From NCBI GenBank assembly GCA_015143295.1, contig CM026551.1, positions 11,304,499 through 11,368,498 of the forward strand: a stretch of DNA of 64,000 nt, read 5' to 3'. A program made the position numbers and the translations under genes. Positions 38,701 to 50,441 of this stretch are shown piece by piece (the first letter of the stretch is position 1; every line of letters begins with the position of its first letter). Under the pieces are notes generated by a model. That model was not told the DNA's origin, made no database searches, and was given only the letters and a program-made list of their open reading frames with translations. This stretch comes from Tetracentron sinense (lineage: Eukaryota > Streptophyta > Magnoliopsida > Trochodendrales > Trochodendraceae).

Positions 38701-41700
38701 GAAGTACAGGTGTTATACAGCAAAAACATGGCACAAAGTACGGGAAAATTTAAAAATAATTAATAATTATAAATAAATAAAAATCATGATATTAACTAAT
38801 AACAATCATTTAATGCGGAATATGTGTTTTAACACGATAAAAGAACGGCAAAATACGCATATTGTACGTGTTTAATACGTAATTCGGGTATTAAACGACG
38901 ATACGGGTATAACACGTAACACGGCAAAAGTATGGAGTTTTAAACAGCGACCTTCTAAAAGTATTATACGAGTACTATACGAGTATAATACGGGTGTTTG
39001 GTAACTATGGGCATAATACCATCATGCTTCACTCTCATTTTTTCTAGGTTTGGACAACTCTATTGGGTTTGTTATGTTGCCAACTGCCTGAGTCCCTGAA
39101 CTTACCACCTCTTTGTTATTCAAAACATGACAAGGTCCTGTTGCAAGGTTTGAGTGTTACCTTAGTAGCAAATATATGCGTAACCTTCTCTAGTATCCAA
39201 AAAGAAAAGGGGCAAATAAGTTCAATGACTTTGTTGTTATTTAGGAGATCTAATTTTCAAGTAGTCTGTATAGTTGTTCGATTAAAACCATTTGAATTAA
39301 ATATTTGGCCCTACTGGGACTTGGGACTTGCTTGGTACTTGGTAGAAATAAAACCTCCCGACTGTATGCATCACTAAGCCTGCCTTTAGAAGAGAATTTA
39401 ATTTACTGACAGCTCAGTTCTTCAGATCTTCTGAAATTTCCAAGGCTGTTGAAGGTCTAGTGCTTTTAGATAAAGTCGGATTGCATGCTATTCAAATTTA
39501 TTGATTTTATCCTACTTGTGCACCTAAATTTTATTTAGGGATTAGGCTATTTATGCTCCCCTCTTATAGGTGTACAATTTTCTTCTATTATTAAACTGGT
39601 AGTGGTTGGGGCAAAACCTCCCACCCCCGTTATTTTTATTATTTTATTAGATGTGCTTTTTAAAAAAAAAAAACTTTCTTAGAGGTGCTTTTTTTACATG
39701 CTAGGGATTGGAGACACCAATTTGATGGCTCTCATCTCTGGGATCTCCTGTAACATCAGCCACATAGTATGATGGTATCCATCTAGTATGTCTGATGGGA
39801 GCCAGCCCCTAAAGATCTACACCCGAAGACCCAATCAGATTAATAACAAAGTCGGAGTTCGGGAATTATTCGGGGTGGGGGGTTTTAGTTCGGAAAAAAT
39901 TGGCCAAATTCAGGAAAGCTTCGGGAAAAAATGGAAACAATAAAATAAATAAATTTAATAATGAAGAGAAAGTAACATGATACCAACCATAATTTTCAAG
40001 TCTTCAAGAATTATTCTTCTAGGGATTTTTATAAAATAAAAAAAAAGGGGCAAGATTCAGAAAATTCATAAATAAATCGGTTAAAAATTGAGCAAGATAT
40101 GAAGAAAATATTAAATAAGATTACTAATTATAAAAATTATAAACAAACATATTCCATATATTTGATATTTATTTGAAACTTTTCAAAATGTCGTGAATAA
40201 ATTCGTAAAATTCGCAACTTTTTGAAAAAGCCATGAATAGTTTAGGAATTAATCGTTTAACGAAAAGTCGCATATTATTCGGGAATTTTTGAAAAAAACG
40301 GAGAACTTTGTTACTATGCCAAACATAAACCCAAAATTTCAGCCGATGGCCTTGTGGGGCCCACAGGTCAACCCTAGTCCTATCTAGGTCAAGTGGACCC
40401 TTTGGGATGCTATAGTTGGGTTACTTTGTGGTCTTTGGATTTCTAATGTAAGAAATTCAAAAATCTTCTCTCAAGGGAGAAATTGTTATTCCAGATAGAG
40501 GGGTATTTCTGTAATTCTGATAGATGTTAGGGGTACTAGTTGTTATTTTCTTGTCTTAATGGTTTCTTACAGAAGTTAGAAGTCTTGGTTTCTATATTTT
40601 TGGTCAATCCAAGGTCATTAGAGTCTACTTTCTGTTTTTTTTATCATTTAAAATTAATGTGTAGTTCGGGGTAATTGGGTGTAAATGGGAATGGGGAAAT
40701 TCTTATTTAAAGACTTGTATCTCTTCTTTTTAGAAATAATTCAGAAGTTTTGAACCCTTTGCACCCACGATCACCCTAGCCCTACATCTCATTTATAAAA
40801 CCCTAGCCTTACGATACAAACTCTGATTGTCTAATCAGCCCTTAGCCCTGTACTTTTGGACTGTCCAGCATCAATTTTTTTGTACCAAAGCAAGTTACAG
40901 CTCTTGAGATTGCTCACCATGGCTACTTGGAGTCATAGACCTTATGCAGGATCTCATTTGAATCAGTCACATCAAGGTGAATCGGTGGACCATTTGCTTC
41001 TGCACTATGCTTTTGCCACTAGTATTTGGAGATTTTTCCTTTTCCTGCTGTGGTTGTGTTGGGTCTCCTCTTCCTTTCAGGACTTCTTATCTTGTTTTGT
41101 CCTTCACGGGTTTGGAGCTTCTCTTGCAGTTATTTGCTCTTTTCTTCCAGAGGTCATCTCTTGGACCATTTGGTCAGTGAGGAATAAAAGGGTGTTCGAT
41201 AATACCTCTGTTCCTTTTTTACTTTTGTGTTGGAATGTTAAGACATCTTATATTATTTTGGCATTCTTTACGTAAGGAGGGTGAGGATCTAGCTGGTTTA
41301 CTACTGTGAGGCAGAGGGTTTGGCCACATTTTCTTGGTAGTCAGGAGATAAGGTTTTTGAGTCCCTGTGTGTCTGCTCGAGTTCACTTTCTGGTGAACTC
41401 ATTTTGTACGTTTTTCTCTTCCTTATATATATACACATACATACATACACATGCTTTGCATACCGATAAAAAAAAAGATGTTGTAGCGCTTCTTTTCACT
41501 CATAATACAGAACTTTGAAGCTTTCTTTGCAGAAAATACTTGGTGAGATTCCAAGGATTTTTAAGGCGAGACTCCTTAACCTTTATCTCTGCACCCATGA
41601 TCTAGTACATCTCATTCCCCAAACCTTAGCCTTCCTACCCATTGTGCATTCAGTTTTAATTCCCATACTTTGAACTGTCTAACATTACTATCTTATTATT

Positions 41701-44700
41701 TTCGATGGTCAGAAAAGATCAAAATATGATGAAGGATTCCAAAAAAAAAAAAATTTACGTAATGATGGTCACAATCATCCAAGAGGTTTGATGTCTGGCC
41801 TAGCAGTTCCCAAGCTCCCATTGTCTTCCATATGCATCAGGTCTACCAGTATGCTATATGCCTTTGGTATTCCATACTTTTGGTCTGCAAGTATCTTAGA
41901 CTTCCTCTCCTTAGAATCATGGGACTTTAGTACAGCAATTGCCAGGCTGTGTTAAATAATTTAGATTATTGCATTTATATCATTATGGAATACTGAGAAA
42001 GATATAAATCATGTAAGATTCACAGTGCATCTGGATCTGACTGAAAGTAGCATATTTGGTGGTTCTCACTTTCTGATCCTTTTTGAATGTACTAAAACTG
42101 TCTCAGATTTATTTACGCAGGAATGATAAGGGAGAATTAGATTCTGAAGGTCAAATATGGGCTGCTCCATATCGATGGGGAAGCATGGTGATAGCATACA
42201 AGAAAAGCAAATTTCAAAAGCATAATATGGCTCCTATGGAGGTAACTTATCTAATAAGCTGTGAGGTCTTTCTTTAAAGTTTCAGAGTCTAAACCAAGAT
42301 GCCTCACAATCCAATTTATTGCAATGGGTGTACTAAAAAAATAACTGTTAAGGCTAAATACATGTGGTTACTCTTTCTTTCCTTGGTTGTCCTTTCTATT
42401 CTGATGACTGCCTTTTGTCTGATCATATTGTGTCTCTTTACATTCATGATTGCTGACATTTTAAAAAGATGCATAAAGGAATAGCTGAATGGCTAACTGA
42501 ACTTTCTTGCTAGTTCAAGTTTAAGCCTTTTGCTTTTATGGTGTAATTTATCATTAACATGGCATCCCTATATACCGAAAGCTATCTCAAAAAGTGGAGA
42601 TAACCCAAAAATATTTAAAATGCTACTAAGAGCTCGAAAAATATACAACCCAAGGAAGATAAATTAGTTGCTGAAACATCATTGAAGTCCTTTTGGACAA
42701 ATTACTAGAGAAATAGCAACAGCACAATCCACTTGATAACTTACTGGACTGAATCTGACTTGTCATAAAAATATGACTTTTTTTTAATCGGCAAATAGAA
42801 TATATATATATATATATAGAAATAAGAGCGAGGGCCCAAAGGGCTTTACAAAAAGAACCACGACAAAGTTCACAAGAGAGTGAACTGAAGAAAAGCAAAC
42901 ATATCTAAGTCACTAGACTCACTACTATCACAAAACACTCTTGTAACAACAAAAACTGCAGAAGGAAAAAGGGACCCAAAGCCAGAAAAGGTGCGCCACT
43001 CAAATCAGGAACAACACACTCAGCTTGTTAGAGTCACTCCTAGTAGAGCACCACAAAATAAGAAGCCTGCGGCACCTCTCGTCAGAGTCACTCCAAAGAA
43101 GAAATCACGTCATCAAACATACGTCGATTCCTCTTCCTCCAGATCGACTAACCTCTTGCCCCATGAAGGAATGCCCATATAAACGATAATAGAGCCTCCC
43201 AACTTTACTGTAATCCAACAAGATAAGAAGTCTTGGAAGGAATAAGGGAAGGCCCAAGAGACCCCTAGATAGCACCGATTCCCCAACCTCCACCCTTTAT
43301 TTTACAAATGATCACAAGTGGGTATCATATCCAAAGAGGCCGGCCAAAGAAAGAAGGATACTTTCGATGGAACGCTAGGGCAAGGTTTTATACAATCTAT
43401 ACAGACCAATATGGAAAGGAAGACTATGACTAACACACAATGCCTAGAGAAAAGATCTCATTGAAAATGGACCCTTACTATCCATTGACCACATCCAAAT
43501 ATCTCTAAGAGGGAAGGAAGGACTAACTATTTGCAGGCGATTAAGCAAACACAAAAAATCTTCAATTTCCTAGTTGCTGAGACTGTGTCTCAATTTGGGG
43601 AGCCACACTGTTGTATCCGCTACCCATTCCAAGAAAGAAGCTATAGAGCCTTCCTATTTGAGAAATGGAAAACAAATTCTTACTGTCCTCCTAGAGAGTG
43701 GATTGCCCACACCAAAGATCCTTCCAAAATTTCACATCCAGCCCATTTCCCACTTTGAATCTATTCTAGTTTCCCTCTAGAAATCTGCCTGTACGTTCAT
43801 GATGGCCTTCCATAATCCACCGCCATATGGACCCTTAATAGGTTTGGATTCCCTTATTGAGTTCTCCCCATGCCTAGATATTATGATACTACTCCAAAGA
43901 GGCAAAAACTGTCTCTCTTCCTTGAACCGCCACAACCATTTGTCGAGCAGAACCTTATTGATTACCCTCCAGTGCACCCACTCTTTCGAGTGACAAACTT
44001 ACTGCCTATCGACCAAATAGCATGTTCTGGATTCAGCTCTATCATTCCATAAGGTCATGTTGCTGCCGTTCCCACTTATCCGCAATAGACACAGGAATGG
44101 TGAGGATCGAGAGAAAGTAGACTGGAAGCAGTGTAGTCAAGGCGACTAGGTGATGCCTAGGCGATTTGGTTTGCCTAGGCGAGGCATGGCCTAAGCAATA
44201 AAAAATAATTAAAAATTATATTTATATATATAACATATATACATATTACATAAATAGAAATATATAATTAGCTTGAAGTTTTAAACATAATTTATAACAC
44301 TTTTAGTGTTTTAAACTTGATAAATAAGGTGAGTCATGAGTGAGAGAGAGTGGATACTGCCTTCCCAAAAAAAAAAAAGCAGAATTGTAGTCAAATGGCT
44401 AAGCAGGTTAGTGATTAACTAAGAAAATTTAATCTAGTTTAGTTGTCAAAGGGAAAACTGACATGTGGGTAAACCAATGATTTGACCGACTTGTTTAATG
44501 GGACCGGGTGTGACCCCCATGATGATTCTTTTGCTGACTTTTTTTTTGGGTTAAGGCAAACTAAACACACTCACACACGCTCAAACCTAAGGTAAGTGCC
44601 ATAAGGGTATAAAATAGCGATTCGAGTATTTCGATTTCCACCGCAAAGTGAACCTCTCTTCTTCTCCTCCCTCTCTCTTCTTCCATTCCCAATCTCTGTT

Positions 44701-44923
44701 TGTTCGATTTCTTCTGTTATTTTGGCCGGATTCTGTTCGCAATACCGCCGGTAAAAATATCAGAGTTGAAATCCCCGACAAGAAATCTTCGAAGTTTTCA
44801 GGAAATAGTAAGTCCGTTTTGCTTAAGTGGATAATGAAGCATCATCAATGGCCATTCAAGTACAGTGATTTGAGTATTCCAGTAAAAAAGCAGAAAATAA
44901 GAAATGGAGGCAGTGAAGGGTGA

Positions 44924-44957
<34 letters not shown>

Positions 44958-47900
44958 GGTAGGTACCTTCTTCTTCTTCCCTCTTCGTCTTCTTCGGGTT
45001 CTTCCTTTTCCCAACTTCAAAATGCCCTAAAATTAAGAAATTAGAAAGTGTATATACAAGAGGATTATATTAAGTAAACTAATTAAAACCTAAGTTAAAA
45101 ACCATTCGGCCCGTAACATTTATAACCCATTCGCCTAGGTGACGCCGAAAGTCGAGCACCTAGGCGCATAGGCGACGCCCAGGTGACTGCCTAGAGAATC
45201 TCGCCCGACTAAGTAACCGCCCAGGTGATCCACCTTGTAAAACGCCTAAGCGACGCCTTGACTACACTGAGTAGAAGGCTACTTAGTGTAGCGACCTGTA
45301 TTTTTTTATAATATTCTTGGTGATCAATATATTATGCATGTTAAAATGGAGTAACAAGAGTATGCAAAATTTTGATATTAAAATAATAATATTAACCATG
45401 TAAAGATAAAATCAATATAGGTATAATGAGCTAAAAGAAATAGGGTTAATGGCCTTCTAGGTCTTCGTGGGCCTTACATAAACAAGTCAACATCCTACTT
45501 GGGTTGTGGGCCATGTCTTTGTGGGCCTTGCATAAGCAAGCCCATCACCCTACATGTGTGATACATAAGAGAAACTACATGCATTACACCGGAAAGTATG
45601 GTGGGCATGTCTTTGTGCATGAAGTGGCTAGCCACTTGAAGAAAAAAAAGAGTAATTCCCTCATTCTTTACATTTTGCTAAGGAGAAAGGGAAAAAAATA
45701 AAGAGAAGGAGAAAGAGAAGAAGAGAAAGAGATAAATGAGAGAAAGAAAGAAAGTATCTACCCATGGTTCAAAATATCGGTATCGGGTGCTGTATCGGTA
45801 AGTTCAAAATATGATATGTATTGATGTACCATATCGGATGGATACGGCGGAAAAAATCAGGATACATTAAGAAACACTTGATATGCAAGGAAAAACTTGG
45901 ATACCTTACATAAAACTTCTTTTAATGCAAATAACAGTTAAAAACAAACTAAATGAAGACCTTCAACTATGTTTATAACCATACATATGAGAGTTAAAAA
46001 TTTTATAAGTTAAAAAAGGCGGGTGTGTTGATAAAAAGTTAGGAAAATACAAACCTTAGTCACTTAGTTAAGTATAAGAAAAACAATTTAGATATTAGGA
46101 TCTTACATTTAATGAGTTAAATAAGAATGTATTGAATTACAATCATAAATTTTAAGCTTATTGTAAGTATTTTTATGCTGGGCTGTTACACTGTTAGTTG
46201 ACTTTTTAACCATGTAGATGAAAACATTTTTAAGGCTAAAATATGAGACTTTTTGTTAAACTTTTGGGTTTTGGTAATTTTTGATATAATAAAATTCATG
46301 AAATTTTAATATTTGAGAAATACTTTATCATTTGAAAGTTGAAATTTTGACCAAATCCCTAAAAGGTGCTAGAAAAAGGTTTTTTTCTTGAACTGGAAAG
46401 TTAGAATTTTTATTCTTCAGGAATTTGGATCCACATTTTTTTTTATTGAATTCAAATGGGGGGGATAATCTTATTTACATATTAATCAAGGTTTAAAAAA
46501 CGGTTTCGGTCACTGTAACGGACACGGCCGAAACCTTTACATAACGCTGTTACGTAACGGTTTCGGTCTTTACTTAATTTTTTTTCGTTTTTGCTCCAAA
46601 AAATTTCAATAAATAGAAAAAAATAAAAAACATATAATAAATGAGTAACAAGATACTTTTAATGCCAATATGAAGCTCAGAATTTAGAAATAAGGAAATT
46701 AGATGAGTCGAGGGTTGAAACATATCCGAAATGAAGAACCTGCCTTAGATTCCTTCAAATCTATGAATTAAACCCCAAATCAATTTGTTAATCAACAAAA
46801 AAAAAAAAGGATTTTAGGAAAAGAAAGGTACTAAGATTAGGTAGAGAAGAAGAGAGGAAGCAAAGATGAGGTTTTAGAATGAGTTTAGGGATTTTCGGAA
46901 CCCAGTCTTACGACCGAAACCTTTATGTATTGGGTGTAACGCCCGTTACCTAACGGTTTCGGGCGTTATGGTTTTGTTTCGGGATAAACGGGTAAATGTA
47001 CGGTATCAGGTATCGGAGGTCACCGAAACCTTTACGTAACGGGCATTACATGACGGTTTCGGTGATTTTTTAAATCATGATATTAATATCTTACGTAAAA
47101 CCATTTACTTAAATAATATTTTATGTAAATAAGTTGGGTATCGGGTCTGTTGTGTGGATCCTAGTGTAAATGGAAGGAGAAAAAAAATTTAATTGAAAAA
47201 TCTCCCATATCGGTCCTGTATCAGCCTGATGCCCGATATGGGGAATTTTTTTTTCCAGCGTATCAGGTAGCTCCAAACAGGATACGTATCAAAATTTTAA
47301 ACCATGTACCGACCCCCTTTCTTCATGAGATTTTCTCTAGTACTTTAGTTAGGTGGTAGTGGAGGGGTATTTGAAACTTTTCATAAATGCTGAATTATGA
47401 AAAATGCTCATAAGCCTCTTTAGGGAAGGGTTTTTAAACTTGGGTAGTTGGGGAACAATCCCAAACTTGAGGGGCAATCAGGGAAAAACCCAAAATTCAA
47501 ATGTTTGAGCCAGCTCCGAGTAACAAAGGAAGGTCACCCAAGTCCTCAACCTCCTCTTGAATGTAGCACCAAAATAAAATCAAATGTTTGATCTGATCTA
47601 CATGGTATTTCGTACTGTCTTTTACCATTATTCTGGTTCATTGTAGTTGAAGAATTAATGATTTTCTGTTATTTTGGATTATCTAGAAATTATCCATCTG
47701 ATCTCTTTGAAAATTCCAAAACCCTAGCTAGCCAAATTATTTGCATCCGAAACCCTAGATTTTGAAACCTTAGATTTGAATTTCTGATATTAAAAATATT
47801 TGGGTTATTCTCTAGTTGAGATCTTTAATATATCTTAGCCCTAAATTGGAATTGATTATTAAGTTCTCTAGAATATTTTTTTTCTGATCGGTAATCGGTG

Positions 47901-49810
47901 CATATATATATATCCATGAATAAATTGAAGAAATGACGGTCTTCCAGAGCTTTGAGACACCTCATGACTTTATCTGCTTGAGTAAGCAAGCAGCGAGGTG
48001 TTCAAGAGATTATTATCTTGTATATGGCCTTTTGCATTTTTTATCTGCTGTTGTGGACAAGACGCCATGATTTAAGTCATAAATGAATTGGTATGCCTGA
48101 TTTGTTTTTCATAGTTTTTAAATTTGTAAAGGAATACATAAATCACAATCGCAGGACTGGCGGGATTTATGGAGGCCTGAGCTTGCTGGGAAGATTTCAA
48201 TGGTTGATTCTCCTAGAGAAATTGTTGGTGCAGTTTTGAAGTATATGGGGGCATCATACAATACAAACGACATTGACTCGCAAATTACTGGTGGGAAGAA
48301 TGCTGCCCGGCAGAATCTGGACTTGCTTCAAAAGCAGGTATTGAGATGAAGATGTTCAGGTTGTTGTTTCTGATGCCTCCACGATGAATCATAAAAAATG
48401 TATCAATTGGATAATTCTAAAGAGTTAGCAATGGAGCCATGATTTGGACTGGAAAAAGGGAAAAGGAAACGATGATGGGCCGTGGAAAAAGTATATACAT
48501 CGTAGGAGTTAGGATTGTCTTATTGATACAATTTTCAACTGATTGCTCATCTATTGGGACCACTGGGTGGTCCAACATTTGCAACCCGATCAATGAGCAC
48601 ATTTGCATGTCTACAAAATATGTCCAGGAATAATAATCAGTCACATCCCTCCCTAACAAATTGAATTACTATCGGTACATGACTGGTGATTTTATTTATT
48701 AGTATCACAGCATCTGCATTCAACTGGCTTTCTATAGGTACGGCTGTTTGACAGTGTGCACTACTTAAAGGCATTTGGAGTGGGGGATGTGTGGGTTGCT
48801 GTTGGATGGAGCAGCGATGTTCTTCCTGCTGCGAAGCGCATGTCAAATGTTGCAGTAATCGTTCCCAAGTCTGGAGCTAGTTTGTGGGCAGATCTCTGGG
48901 TATGTCCTTAATCCGATGCTAACATGTCTTTAAGTCAGATCTATCCTGAACATTTCTTTGTGTTCTCCATTATGCTAGTGATCTCCAAATGAGAAAATGG
49001 AAGATATCTGTGATGTAGTCCTCATGATGGTCTAGCATCAGCATAGATACACACTGTACATGGGGTGGGATCAGGTTGTATTGATCTCTATGGTGAAAAT
49101 ATGGGTGTAAATTGGTAGGACCAACTGCTATGATCTCTTAATCAGGTAAATTTTGACACAGTTAATACCCTGTCCTAGTTAGATGATTTGAATTGCATAT
49201 CTCACAGTCCTGCATGTGAACAGTGTGTTCCTGAAGTAGGCTGTTTGTACACTATTCTTAGGTCATACTTCTACCTGACATGCTTTTGAAAATCTTTATT
49301 GTTGCGAATTAAGGTTTTGCAAGCAGTGTTACAAATCTCCCGAGAGATACCCAATTTCTCCCGAGAAAACCCAAGAAAAACATCTAATGTTTAAAAATCT
49401 GTTTTTATTGCGATATTTTAAAAATCTTGCGAAAAATATAATTTTCTCTTTTTATCTTGTATATATCGCGAGATTTAACTGAGATCTTAAAAATATCATG
49501 AGAAATATGAAATGTTGTTGGTTTTATAAATTTATTAATTGTTGATATTTATTACTATTTTCTATTATTTCGATATTTTTTAAAATCATTCCCGAGATTT
49601 AGGTGAAATATACTAGAAAAAAATTCAGATTTGAAAATCTCCCGAGAAAAACTCCAGCCAATAAAAATCCGAGAACGAGATTTGTAACACTGCTTGTAAG
49701 AACCATCTTAGGCCCCAGTGAGAATTCTGAGTTCCTCCAAATTTTTGCGATTGAAAAATGACCCACAGAAGGTTTGAATATAAAAGAAATGTAGTGACCC
49801 TTCAAAATTT

Positions 49811-49847
<37 letters not shown>

Positions 49848-50409
49848 GTATTATTATTATTATTTTGTATGATTTGAATAATATGTGACGTATATAACCC
49901 AAATTGTCTGAATCCGAGCCCTGCAATCTGTTGGAAAGAAATCCTATGATTTTTATTTGAATCTTAGTATTTTACAACTAATTATTTGAATCTTTAAATC
50001 CTTTCAAATTTGATGATTTATCATTGAAAATGAGTCTCTCACTATTTCACGTGAGAGTATGATCCCTACTTTTTTAGAATTTCTCTTCACTTTTTAAATG
50101 AAAAATGCTGGATATTGTTTGGTACCTTTGCATCTAGGCACGTGAGTTAAAAGCTTACATATGGAGCTATTTTTGTAGGATTTCTACACTACTAATGTTC
50201 GTGTAATGAAAATCACCTCATTAAAGAATTCAAAATTGGTGCCTTACACACATGTATGAGCAATATGATATAGAAATTGAAGAATATTTTATGAACAATA
50301 GGAATATGCAAAATAAGAAAATGTTTACATATGCAACAAGATATTCATGATGAATGGGGTTAAATTAACTAGAAAAATCAGTGATTGATGAAGTTGAACA
50401 TTTGTTTTA

Positions 50410-50441
<32 letters not shown>

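Noticed and set aside
40856..41275. 139-residue open frame with GESVDHLLLHYAFATSIW, possible exon of the host gene
   Set aside because: It is LINE zinc-finger text and is not needed for the reading frame of the host protein, whose exons 3 and 4 join in phase without it.
44648..44923. Independent small host gene with TATA box and leader
   Set aside because: It lies wholly inside a transposon with paired termini and no relative is recognised; kept only as possible captured cargo.
49807..49865. Trinucleotide run as a possible coding or regulatory repeat
   Set aside because: Intronic, AT-only microsatellite with no further structure.
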